Positions 36,412-46,374 of a DNA stretch of 64,000 nt are shown piece by piece (position 1 is the first letter of the stretch; each line of letters starts with the position of its first letter). The stretch is taken from contig NZ_OY782763.1 in assembly GCF_963678225.1 (NCBI RefSeq), positions 1,178,001 to 1,242,000 of the forward strand, given 5' to 3'. This DNA is from an uncultured Cohaesibacter sp. GTDB lineage: Bacteria > Pseudomonadota > Alphaproteobacteria > Rhizobiales > Cohaesibacteraceae. The notes under the pieces are model-generated. The model was not told the DNA's origin. It did no database searches and was given only the letters and a program-made list of their open reading frames with translations. The position numbers and the translations under genes were made by a program.

Positions 36412-37302
36412 ATGGATTGGGACAAACTACGCATTTTTCATGCGGCCGCCGACGCTGGCAGCTTCACGCACGCCGGCGACAAATTGCATATGAGCCAATC
36501 CGCGATTTCCCGACAGGTTAGCGCTCTGGAATCGGACCTAGGGGTTACACTATTCCACCGACATGCACGCGGTCTCATCCTGACGGAACAGGGTGAGCTT
36601 CTCTACCGCACAGCCCATGACGTGCTCATGAAGCTGGAAACCGTCCGCACCCATTTGACCGACTCCAAGGAAAAGCCGACCGGCGAGTTGCGCGTCACCA
36701 CTACCGTGGGTCTTGGGTCGGCCTGGCTGACCTCGCATCTGGCCGAATTCATGGAGCTTTATCCCGGCATCGCGCTCACGCTCTTGCTTGAGAACGAGGA
36801 TCTCGATCTTGGCATGCGGCAGGCCGACGTGGCGATCCGGTTGCACCAGCCGACACAGCCCGATCTCATTCAGCGCAAGCTCTTCACGGTGCATTTTCAT
36901 ATGTACGCCTCAGCCAGCTATTTGAAGAAATTCAGCCAACCCCGCTCCATGGATGAACTGGAACAGCATCGACTGATCTGCTTTGGCGACAACCACCCCA
37001 ACTATCTCAAGGACGTCAACTGGCTCGAAACAGCCCAGATGCCTCCGGGCAAAAAGCGTCAGATGGCGCTGAAGGTCAACAACCTGCTGGGCATTCGTCA
37101 TGCGGTGATGCGTGGTGCGGGCATCGCGATTCTTCCCGATTACGTGGTTCATCCTCGCGATGAGATGATTCAGCTGCTGCCAAGTGTGGAAATGCCAAGT
37201 TTCGAAACCTATTTTGTGTATGCGGCAGAGCTCAGAAATTCGATGCGCATTAATGCTGTACGCGATTTTCTGCTGTCAAAAGCAGCTAGCTGGCATTATT
37301 AA
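36412..37302 (+). CDS. lsrB: LysR family regulator, LsrB/VtlR type
   Basis: A 296-residue protein. Winged helix: MDWDKLRIFHAAADAGSFTH, then KLHMSQSAISRQVSALESDLG and RHARGLILTEQGELL; the rest is the effector domain (TTTVGLGSAWLTSHLAEF, GMRQADVAIRLHQPTQPDL). The trxB-adjacent position and sequence fit LsrB of Sinorhizobium/Agrobacterium and VtlR of Brucella, which govern LPS, stress and host traits; VtlR is known to activate an AbcR small RNA. A good GGAGGAAAC site precedes the ATG. The downstream gap holds an AbcR-like RNA gene with a matching box, so the regulator-RNA pair appears preserved here. Confidence 0.85.
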   Translation: MDWDKLRIFHAAADAGSFTHAGDKLHMSQSAISRQVSALESDLGVTLFHRHARGLILTEQGELLYRTAHDVLMKLETVRTHLTDSKEKPTGELRVTTTVGLGSAWLTSHLAEFMELYPGIALTLLLENEDLDLGMRQADVAIRLHQPTQPDLIQRKLFTVHFHMYASASYLKKFSQPRSMDELEQHRLICFGDNHPNYLKDVNWLETAQMPPGKKRQMALKVNNLLGIRHAVMRGAGIAILPDYVVHPRDEMIQLLPSVEMPSFETYFVYAAELRNSMRINAVRDFLLSKAASWHY

Positions 37303-37382
37303 ACGCTAACTTAAGCCTTTTTAGAAGATATATTGCGCCCATGAGTTATGGCTCATGGGCGTTTACGTATTTAAACCTATAT

Positions 37383-37401
37383 TTATGCACCAAACGCATA
37401 A
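37383..37401 (+). promoter_or_regulatory. LysR-type box upstream of the AbcR-like RNA
   Basis: TTATGC-ACCAAAC-GCATAA is a perfect 6-bp inverted repeat that contains T-N11-A. Its centre (37392) is about 65 bases before the predicted RNA start, the standard place for a LysR recognition site. A -35-like TTGAAA (37422-37427) and -10-like CATATA (37445-37450), 17 bases apart, follow. Confidence 0.6.
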
Positions 37402-37456
37402 CAGAACTGCATCCGCGCACATTGAAAACCGTCTATTTAATAGGCATATATGCCTC

Positions 37457-37592
37457 AGCTGAAGGCAATAATCGTTGCTAACCTCCTCCCTGCGACGATG
37501 TTTGTAGCCAGCTGTTCCCCTCTGGAAGGTGATTGCTCCGCACTTTTGTGCGGAATAAACTTTATAAGCCGGACTTTTGTCCGGCTTTTTTT
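37457..37592 (+). ncRNA. abcR: AbcR-family (alpha-r15-like) trans-acting small RNA candidate
   Basis: Predicted start near 37457 from the promoter-like hexamers. An 8-bp stem (37471-37478 with 37492-37499) displays a 13-base loop with CCTCCTCCC (37482-37490), an anti-Shine-Dalgarno sequence. A second C-rich patch, TTCCCC (37515-37520), lies in a small CCAG/CTGG loop; it matches the second targeting motif I recall for AbcR RNAs. Two further stem-loops follow: TCCGCAC-TTTT-GTGCGGA, and the terminator AAGCCGGAC-TTTT-GTCCGGCTT with a T-run. No open frame fits here. AbcR RNAs use Hfq and repress ABC-transporter and other mRNAs, and in Rhizobiales sit beside lsrB/vtlR, as here. Only one copy is seen; many relatives have two. 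Confidence 0.75.
37566..37592 (+). terminator. Terminator of the AbcR-like RNA
   Basis: AAGCCGGAC-TTTT-GTCCGGCTT followed by TTTTT: a textbook intrinsic terminator with a 9-bp stem. Confidence 0.88.
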
Positions 37593-37908
37593 CTTTCTAT
37601 CTACTTTTCCAATTATTACCGAAATTTGAATAAATAATAGGCATGGCTATTATTTCAACAAAGAGCGCTATGCGCTTTTGTGAATTCTTGTCATGAAATC
37701 CGAATAGTGGCATTTGAAAAAATACCTATTCTTAAAATCAGACAAATGCCTTTCTCTCCTTGTCCCGCTAGCGCTCACCACGCAATCAAACCGGCAGCTA
37801 TCCCATCGCGATAGACAAACAAAAGGGCTGGCATGCGCGGAGTATCCCACACAGTACCAGCCCATTTAAACGTCGAAGCCCATCTGAGCCGACGCCGCAG
37901 AAGCCAAA

Positions 37909-38622
37909 TCAGGCAAAAATGGTTGCCCAGCCCCAGGAGATTGGCATGACAATCCAGAGCGCCGGGATCATGTTGGCCACAGGAAACTGCTTGATACCGC
38001 AAATGCGCATCCCCACAGCCAGCATGATGCAGCCACCACAAGCCGAGAAGTCAGCCAGCATATCCGGCGTTGTCAGGGGAATGATCAGCACCGAAGCGAA
38101 AAAGAACAGCGCCTGAACGATAAGCTGGGGAACTGCAAGCAAGGCAATAATGTACCCCATGGTCGCAGCGAAGATCATGGCGGTGAACAGGTCCAGGATG
38201 GCCTTGACGACCAACAGGGTCGTATCCCCGGTCATGCCTTCCACCATTGCGCCATAAATGCCTGTCGCACTCATGGAGAACAGCACCAGCAGCGCCACGA
38301 ACCGGTTCAGGAATTCATCCTGAGGCAGCGCACCATCCGATGGTGTCAGTTTGGACAGGAGGCTCTTGGTCTTGAAAGACATTTTGTGAATGGACTTTTC
38401 GAGGTCGAAAATCTCGCCCGCCAGTGAGCCGACAATCAATGCAAGCACCACCGGAGCCAAGGCCACCACCTTGCCTGCCATGGCAACCCCAAGCCCCATG
38501 GAGGCAATGCCGAACACCATCGGCATATTCTGTTTAACATTTTCCTTGATTTTGGCACCGATGAAAGCGCCGACAACGGAGCCGACTACAATCGCGGCGC
38601 CATTAATGAGAGGACCTATCAT
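37909..38622 (-). CDS. DUF554 family membrane protein
   Basis: A 237-residue, mostly hydrophobic protein with about seven membrane segments. It begins MIGPLINGAAIVVGSVVGAFIG and contains GLGVAMAGK, LIVGSLAGEIFDLE, FNRFV-like LNRFVALLVLFSMSATGIYGAM, and a late SACGGCIMLAVGMRICGIKQFPVANMIPAL, all characteristic of DUF554 (YdfK/YqgA-type) inner-membrane proteins. The function is not known; transport has been assumed. AAGGA lies eight bases before the ATG. The DUF190 gene next to it is on the same strand but separated by more than 150 bases. Confidence 0.88.
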   Translation of the reverse strand: MIGPLINGAAIVVGSVVGAFIGAKIKENVKQNMPMVFGIASMGLGVAMAGKVVALAPVVLALIVGSLAGEIFDLEKSIHKMSFKTKSLLSKLTPSDGALPQDEFLNRFVALLVLFSMSATGIYGAMVEGMTGDTTLLVVKAILDLFTAMIFAATMGYIIALLAVPQLIVQALFFFASVLIIPLTTPDMLADFSACGGCIMLAVGMRICGIKQFPVANMIPALWIVMPISWGWATIFA

Positions 38623-38789
38623 TTTTTTTCCTTTTGTGGCTTATACTGCCACTGCAAATGGCTCAGGCTGCCATTGATTTACTGGTTTTGACAACGCACG
38701 CCACCCTGCGAAGGCAAAGTCCTCCCAACTGCCTTCACATGAACCTGCGCCTTGAGCCAATCAAAGCATGTCGACTTTGCCGAACTCTT

Positions 38790-39113
38790 TTAACAATCTT
38801 CCGAGGTAAAGCCGAATTCTATTTCTTCCTTAGTGAAAAACACCTTCAGATCATTCGATTTCATGAGCGCAAAAAGCGCATCACATTCGCTCGCCGTTAC
38901 CGCCATAGTCAATCTCTGCGGTGGATCCTGCATATCGAAATATCCGTTGGAATGGTAGCGACCATCATGGCCGAACCCTTCCTGCGCCGTAGAAAGCGTT
39001 GCACCACGAATGCCCAACTGCATAGCCTGATCAATAATCCAGCGAGCGAGAGGGCGATCCTCATGCTCGCGACTACGCTGCGAAAAGAAGGTAATAAGAA
39101 ATCCTTTAGTCAT
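38790..39113 (-). CDS. DUF190-like small protein
   Basis: A 107-residue soluble protein. RPLARWIIDQAMQLGIRGATLSTAQEGFGHDG resembles the DUF190 signature (E-A-x-x-x-G-[LI]-x-GATV-x-x-G-x-x-G-[FY]-G), and the rest has an alternating strand-helix pattern like the PII-type ferredoxin fold proposed for that family. Members are often encoded near the CrcB fluoride channel, which I do not see in this window. The role is unknown. The ribosome site is weak (GGGCTCTC). Confidence 0.62.
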   Translation of the reverse strand: MTKGFLITFFSQRSREHEDRPLARWIIDQAMQLGIRGATLSTAQEGFGHDGRYHSNGYFDMQDPPQRLTMAVTASECDALFALMKSNDLKVFFTKEEIEFGFTSEDC

Positions 39114-39388
39114 GAGAGCCCAGACGCCGGTTTATATTGTTTAAGGTTTGCGAGAACTTCTTGCTCGTTTGGGCTGCTTGGATAAACAATGCTCAACTGC
39201 GGGCGGATCAATTGTCTTTGCGAAAAGCTAAGGCAAGATCTTGTAAGAAGTTTCTGCACTATCGGACTTCGATCTCAAAAAAGCAACAAAAAACCTGACA
39301 AAAGTCCGATTATTGTCAATGACAATACCATCAAGAATAAGGGAAACGGAGTAGATCCCCGTTCCCCCAACCATGACACTTATGCCAA

Positions 39389-41443
39389 TTAGTCTTCCTT
39401 GGCCGCTTCGAGCACGAGATCTGCCTGCCGACCGGTCAATTCCTGCATATGATCAAAGGATGCTTCATATGAGGCAACCCCGGCGGAGATAGATCTCAGC
39501 TCGATGATCAGATCACTGATCTCGGATTGTGGCATCAGACTTTCCACCACATCCCATCCTTCCCAGCCAGGCCGGGCATCATAGCCCATCAACTGGCCGC
39601 GCCTGCCGGCCACGATAGTGTTGACCTTGGGCGTTACATCATTGGGCACAGCGATCTTCACACTCACAATCGGCTCCAGCAGCACCGGACTGCATTGTGG
39701 CAACCCCTCGCGCATGGCCAACGTGCCTGCCGAGCGGAAGGCCTGATCGGAGCTATCCACGGTATGGTAGGACCCGTCACTGAGATTGACTGCCAGATCG
39801 ACAACTTCAAAGCCCAGCGGCCCCTTGATCAACGCATCCTTGATACCATTCTCGACAGAGCCGAAATACTGCTTGGGAACAACGCCCCCAGTGATACTTT
39901 CGCTAAACTGGAAGCCCTCTCCACGAGACAACGGCTTGATCTCGATAACCACATCCCCAAACTGGCCATGGCCACCAGACTGCTTCTTGTGGCGTCCGCG
40001 CACCGACGTTCCTTTGCGGATGGTCTCCTTGTAGGGAATGGCCGGAACATGGCTTTCGATATTGATCGAATATTTCCCCTGCAGCCGCTCAAGAGCCACA
40101 CGCAAATGCATCTCGCCCTGCCCACGCAGAATGGTTTCGCTGCTATCCTGATTTTGCTCGATAATCAGAGACGGATCCTCTTCAACCAGCTTTTGCAAGG
40201 TGGCATAGAGCTTGACCTCATCGCGGTGTTCCTTGGGCCTGACGGCCATGGCAAACACCGGAGATGGCGCTTCGAACATATCAAGCTGTGCGACACCTTC
40301 CTTCGCCGTGGTCAGGGTCATGCCCGTATGGGCATCATCCAGTTTGCCCAAAGCAATGACCTCACCAACGCCAGCGGTGTTGTCCTTGATGGTTTTCTGC
40401 CCCTGAACATGGAACAGACCCGACACGCGGCCGATTTCCTCGCCTTCGCTTGCGAAAAAGACATCGCCATCCTTCACCGAGCCTTTCAGCACCCGCGAGA
40501 TGGACAGCTTGCCACCATGAGAGGTGTGAATGCTTTTCATCACCTGCAACACAGGCTCGCCGTTGGGCATTTCAGGACAGCCAAGACGCTCCGCCGTATA
40601 GCCGACGCCAAGCCCTTCATGGCGCAGAACCTTCAGAAGACGGGTCACACCATTTTCCTGTTCTGCGGCCCCGATCAGCACCGGCATGACCTGCCCCTCG
40701 CGCATTTCCTTTACCAGATCGGTAAAGACCTGCTCTTTGGAGGGCTCCATATCCTCCAGCAGCATTTCCATGAGCTTGTCGTCATGATCGGAAAGCGTTT
40801 CGAGCATGGAATAGCGGGCTTCCCACTCGCGCTCCTGATCATCCGCGCTCATGTCCACCAGCTCGCTGGGCGCATGCTCCTTGTAAAGGAAGGACCGTTC
40901 CAGAGCCAGATCGATATAGCCTATGGCCTGTTCTCCCTTCCAGATCGGGATCTGACGCAGCAGAAGTGGCGTGTTGGAGGCATGCTGCAACGCCTCGACG
41001 ACAGAACGCACCCGTGTCGTGCATTTGTCCAGTTTATTGATAAAGAGAATTCTGGGAATGTTGCGCTCTTCAAGCTGCCTGAGAATAACCTGCAAGGCTG
41101 GAATTTTTTTCTCGTCCGGTTCGCAAACGACGATTGCGAGATCGACGGCGGAGAGCGCGGGAAGACTTTCAAACTGAAATTCGACTGAGCCAGGGCAATC
41201 AACGAAAATATAGGGATCTCCTAGAAATTCCGTTTCGGCGATATTGGCTTCTACCGACATATGGTGCGCGCGCGCTTCCTCGGATGCATCGCCAACAGAC
41301 CCTCCACTGTCGACTGATCCGAACTTGTTGATTGCGCCGGTTCGCGCCAACAAGGCTTCAAGGAGAGTTGTCTTACCGCTTCCAAAGGGTCCGACGATGG
41401 CTACGCAACGTGGACCCTCTACTCTTCTGCCAGCTTGTCCCAT
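39389..41443 (-). CDS. Elongation factor G-like GTPase
   Basis: A 684-residue protein with the five-domain order of EF-G. The G domain departs from true EF-G: the P-loop is GPFGSGKTT (residues 18-26) instead of AHIDAGKTT, the switch I RGITI motif is not recognisable, and the switch II DTPGH is DCPGS (82-86), so the catalytic His is Ser. NKLDK is kept. Domains III-V look ordinary (GEMHLRVALERLQGKY, GGHGQFGDVVIEI, GGVVPKQYFGSVENGIKDA). Such EF-G2/FusA2-like proteins do not simply replace EF-G in translation; their job is poorly understood. A normal fusA should exist elsewhere in the genome. No operon partner is evident. Confidence 0.85.
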   Translation of the reverse strand: MGQAGRRVEGPRCVAIVGPFGSGKTTLLEALLARTGAINKFGSVDSGGSVGDASEEARAHHMSVEANIAETEFLGDPYIFVDCPGSVEFQFESLPALSAVDLAIVVCEPDEKKIPALQVILRQLEERNIPRILFINKLDKCTTRVRSVVEALQHASNTPLLLRQIPIWKGEQAIGYIDLALERSFLYKEHAPSELVDMSADDQEREWEARYSMLETLSDHDDKLMEMLLEDMEPSKEQVFTDLVKEMREGQVMPVLIGAAEQENGVTRLLKVLRHEGLGVGYTAERLGCPEMPNGEPVLQVMKSIHTSHGGKLSISRVLKGSVKDGDVFFASEGEEIGRVSGLFHVQGQKTIKDNTAGVGEVIALGKLDDAHTGMTLTTAKEGVAQLDMFEAPSPVFAMAVRPKEHRDEVKLYATLQKLVEEDPSLIIEQNQDSSETILRGQGEMHLRVALERLQGKYSINIESHVPAIPYKETIRKGTSVRGRHKKQSGGHGQFGDVVIEIKPLSRGEGFQFSESITGGVVPKQYFGSVENGIKDALIKGPLGFEVVDLAVNLSDGSYHTVDSSDQAFRSAGTLAMREGLPQCSPVLLEPIVSVKIAVPNDVTPKVNTIVAGRRGQLMGYDARPGWEGWDVVESLMPQSEISDLIIELRSISAGVASYEASFDHMQELTGRQADLVLEAAKED

Positions 41444-41956
41444 GGCAGATCCTCCTTTCTGTTTTCTGCATGATGTCCGGCACCAGCCTGATCAACTGCT
41501 CTCATGGGATCAGCCATCAGCTCCTCCTGGTGTTTTCTTGTGAGTTTGACCCTGCTCCTCTTGCCTTGAATAAACGCGCCAAACTGTCAAAAAGCGCGGA
41601 CAGTACTCTTTCAGCTTAACCGAGATTTGCCCGGTCTGTTTGATCAAACGCAAAAGAAACCGAGATTGCATTATGGACTCACTGCAATTTGACAGTTTGA
41701 TGACAGCCCTTCGTCTAAGACTCATCTTTCGTCTATAAGACGAATTATCTAATTGAATTAAAAAGGAAAATCTTATCGCAGCATCACACCCCGAATCCGC
41801 TCTCGGGCTCTGGGCAGGCTGCAGGAGCAGACAGCCAGCGCAACCGGAAGCCTCGAACCGACTGAGCCGAATGGCTCGCATAAACAAAAAGGGGCACCTA
41901 AGTGCCCCTTTTCGTTATTGAAGATCAAATTTGACCAGCCTCGCTGGCAGCACCCC
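41444..41956. other. Intergenic region between the aminotransferase and the EF-G-like gene
   Basis: 513 bases with no supported gene. It holds the aminotransferase terminator at 41887-41912 and a 15-base palindrome, TCGTCTATAAGACGA, at 41729-41743 with a partial copy (TCGTCTAAGAC) at 41711, which may be a regulator site. Confidence 0.45.
41887..41912 (-). terminator. Aminotransferase gene terminator
   Basis: AAAAGGGGCAC-CTAA-GTGCCCCTTTT, an 11-bp perfect stem about 45 bases after the stop. On the minus strand the T-run extends into TTTTTG. Confidence 0.85.
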
Positions 41957-43662
<1,706 letters not shown>

Positions 43663-45381
43663 ATGACGGACCATGCAGCCTTTAGGGGCTTAAGAATTGC
43701 CTTCAGACATCTGTCTGCGGCAATCCTGCTGACTACACTAGCATCCATATCAGGACCGGTGATTGGATGGAGCAAGGCCAATGCTTCCCCCACCACCGCA
43801 AACAAAACAGAAAGCACAAATCCATCTGACAAAAAGCAGATCACAGGCAAAAAGCCTGGTGAAACCGCTGACCACAGCAAATTTGAAATTCTGCAACAGG
43901 ATTTCAAAAGTGGCCCCGAGGTTACCAAGGCCTGTCTCTCCTGCCACACCGAAGCGGCCACTCAGGTGCATGATTCCATTCACTGGAAATGGGAGTATGA
44001 CAATGAGAAAACCGGCCAGAAGCTCGGCAAGCGGTATGTCATCAACGCCTTTTGCGGCAACGTAGCGTCCAACGAGGCTCGTTGTACCTCCTGCCATGCA
44101 GGTTATGGCTGGAAAGACATGCGCGAAGATCCTCCTTCCGCACCGGAAGCGGTGGATTGCCTCGTCTGCCATGCAGACACCCAATATTACAAGAAATTCC
44201 CCACCAAGGCCGGTCTGCCGGTCACCGAACCAACCATGTTTGGTGGCAAGCCCTTCAAGGTCTCCAACCTGATTGAAGCGGCCCAGTCGGTCAGCCTGCC
44301 CCAGCGCGACAATTGCGGCTCCTGCCATTATTATGGTGGCGGCGGTGATGGCGTCAAACATGGCGACATAGACAGTTCGCTGGACAATCCATCTATCGAT
44401 CTGGACGTTCACATGGCCGCCGACGGCGGCAACATGGCCTGTTCGGCTTGCCATTCCGGCTCTGGCCATGTCTGGCCCGGCTCGCGCTATGACATGGACG
44501 CCAAGCCACAGGCCCGCGACGAAGAAGGCAAGAAGCTTCCTTCCTTCGCCATGCGCCGTATGAATGAAACCGCTTCCTGCGAGAGCTGCCACACCGATGC
44601 CCCCCATCAGGGCAAGACGCTGGAAGCCATCAAGCTGAACAATCATACCGATACGGTCGCCTGCCAGACCTGTCACATTCCCGAATTCGCGCGCGGTGGA
44701 GTTGCCACCAAGATGCTCTGGGACTGGTCAACCGCTGGCAAGCTGAAAGACGGCAAACCATTCGCGATCAAGGATGACAAGGGCCACCCCAGCTACGATT
44801 CCAAGAAGGGTGACTTCATCTATGAAGAGAATGTCCAGCCGACCTACAGCTGGTTCAACGGCAAGGTCACCTATGTCACCGACGAGGATAGGCTTGATAC
44901 GTCCCAACCGGTGGTGCTGAACGCTCTTGGCGGCAGCGCAGCAGACGAGAATGCCCGCATCTGGCCCTTCAAGCTAATGCACACAAAACAGCCCATCGAC
45001 GCCGAAAGCAAGAAGCTGGTCTATATGCATCTGTTCGGTAAGGACGCCAACGCCTTCTGGAAAAACTTCGATTGGGCAAAGGCCATACAGGGCGGTCAGG
45101 ACTATATGGGCAAGGACTATTCGGGCAAATTCGAGTTTATCGAAACCCGCATGTGGTGGCCCATCACTCACATGGTTGCTCCTGCCGTAAAGGCCGTCCA
45201 GTGTGACGAATGCCACGTCAAGGGTGGACGTCTTGAGAATATTGAAGGGGTTTATATTCCGGGGCGCGACGACCTTCCTCTAATCAGCTGGCTAGGCTAC
45301 GGCCTGATCATCCTGACCATTCTGGGCGTTGCAATCCACACCATCTTCCGCTTCGCCACGCGCAAACAGCGCAACCACTAA
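43663..45381 (+). CDS. Octaheme cytochrome c, tetrathionate reductase (Otr) family, copy 1
   Basis: A 572-residue protein. A signal sequence at the N-terminus is followed by eight CxxCH heme sites: CLSCH, CTSCH, CLVCH, CGSCH, CSACH, CESCH, CQTCH and CDECH. The spacing and the blocks around them, such as NCGSCHYYGGGGDGVKHGD, are those of the Otr family, whose Shewanella member reduces tetrathionate and, in vitro, nitrite and hydroxylamine. A C-terminal membrane helix (WLGYGLIILTILGVAIHTIF) anchors it on the periplasmic side. GGGAGG precedes the ATG. The cytochrome b gene starts 14 bases after the stop and probably feeds it electrons from quinol. The physiological substrate, and even the direction of electron flow, is not settled. 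Confidence 0.92.
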   Translation: MTDHAAFRGLRIAFRHLSAAILLTTLASISGPVIGWSKANASPTTANKTESTNPSDKKQITGKKPGETADHSKFEILQQDFKSGPEVTKACLSCHTEAATQVHDSIHWKWEYDNEKTGQKLGKRYVINAFCGNVASNEARCTSCHAGYGWKDMREDPPSAPEAVDCLVCHADTQYYKKFPTKAGLPVTEPTMFGGKPFKVSNLIEAAQSVSLPQRDNCGSCHYYGGGGDGVKHGDIDSSLDNPSIDLDVHMAADGGNMACSACHSGSGHVWPGSRYDMDAKPQARDEEGKKLPSFAMRRMNETASCESCHTDAPHQGKTLEAIKLNNHTDTVACQTCHIPEFARGGVATKMLWDWSTAGKLKDGKPFAIKDDKGHPSYDSKKGDFIYEENVQPTYSWFNGKVTYVTDEDRLDTSQPVVLNALGGSAADENARIWPFKLMHTKQPIDAESKKLVYMHLFGKDANAFWKNFDWAKAIQGGQDYMGKDYSGKFEFIETRMWWPITHMVAPAVKAVQCDECHVKGGRLENIEGVYIPGRDDLPLISWLGYGLIILTILGVAIHTIFRFATRKQRNH

Positions 45382-45394
45382 GGAGGACAGACAC

Positions 45395-46111
45395 ATGACG
45401 GACATCTCTTCTGCCTCTGGCCCTGCGGCAAGCAAAGCCATGGAGGCAAAGCCCAAGGTCTTTCATCGCAAGGTGAAAAACTACAGCCGATACGAACGCT
45501 TCTGGCACTGGTCGCAGGCGATCCTCATCTTCGTGCTGGCCTTCTCCGGCTTCACAGTGCATGGGACGATCCGCTTCATTCCCTTCCACTCCGCAGTCAT
45601 GATGCATGACATCGCTGCCTTTGTTCTGATCTTCCTATGGCTGTTTACAGCCTTCTGGACCTTCACCACAGGACAGTGGCGTCACTTTGTGCCAACCAAC
45701 GCGGGACTATGGGAAGTCATTATGCATTATCTCGTCGGCATGATGCGCGGCCAGCCTCATCCCTATAAACGCACCCTCAGCCGCAAGCAGAACCCGCTGC
45801 AGTCCTTTGCCTACTTCTCCATCATGACTGTCGTCGGGCCGCTGCTCTGGCTCTCTGGCCTTGCCTATATGTTCTATAGTTTCTGGGCGGGTAACTCCGG
45901 CAACCACGAGATCTTCAGCCTCGTGGTTCTGCTCCACCTCATCGGAGCGTTCCTGATGGTCGCTTTCGTGATCGGCCATATTTATATGGTCACCACGGGC
46001 AAAACCTTGATCCACTATACCAAGGCCATGATCACCGGCTTTGAGGATATGGAACTCACCGAAGCAGAAGTCACCTATCTGGAGGCACACGAACCAGACC
46101 GCATCAAATAG
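45395..46111 (+). CDS. Cytochrome b561-type membrane subunit, copy 1
   Basis: A 238-residue protein with four or five membrane helices: FWHWSQAILIFVLAFSGF, MMHDIAAFVLIFLWLFTAFW, FAYFSIMTVVGPLLWLSGLAYM and LLHLIGAFLMVAFVIGHIYMV. Histidines in helices 1, 2 and the last (FWHWSQ, MMHDI, LLHLI, IGHIY) can bind two b hemes, as in formate dehydrogenase gamma and Ni/Fe-hydrogenase cytochrome b. It should link the quinone pool to the octaheme protein encoded just upstream. AGGAGG lies eight bases before the ATG at 45395; a terminator follows the gene. It is a paralogue of the gene at 48142. Confidence 0.88.
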   Translation: MTDISSASGPAASKAMEAKPKVFHRKVKNYSRYERFWHWSQAILIFVLAFSGFTVHGTIRFIPFHSAVMMHDIAAFVLIFLWLFTAFWTFTTGQWRHFVPTNAGLWEVIMHYLVGMMRGQPHPYKRTLSRKQNPLQSFAYFSIMTVVGPLLWLSGLAYMFYSFWAGNSGNHEIFSLVVLLHLIGAFLMVAFVIGHIYMVTTGKTLIHYTKAMITGFEDMELTEAEVTYLEAHEPDRIK

Positions 46112-46136
46112 CGGCGTAGCACCGAGCAAACTTTTC

Positions 46137-46167
46137 AAGGCCGTGGGCGCACCCTGCGGCCTTTTTT
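46137..46167 (+). terminator. Terminator of the first octaheme module
   Basis: AAGGCCG pairs with CGGCCTT around 13 bases, then TTTTTT. It lies 26 bases after the first cytochrome b stop, so the two modules are separate transcription units. Confidence 0.82.
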
Positions 46168-46374
46168 CGCATGAGCAAAAGTGCCTACAACTTAGCGCGC
46201 GTGACAAGATGTCTCATCTACTTAATTCGAATATCCAAAATAAGCATTTTATAGTCTTGTTTAAGGAGACCTGTCGGAACCGGTCCGGAGCCGATTCCGC
46301 TTTTCACGACAACCAGATCAGTTTCTGCCGAGAAAGTTGATCTTCTTGCCTTTTGCATTTGTTCGGAGGACCAC

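Noticed and set aside
39527-41188. Long open frame (over 550 codons) on the plus strand, antisense to the EF-G-like gene
   Set aside because: Its translation is His- and Leu-rich without any recognisable motif, while the opposite strand has clear EF-G domains. It is a by-product of codon bias.
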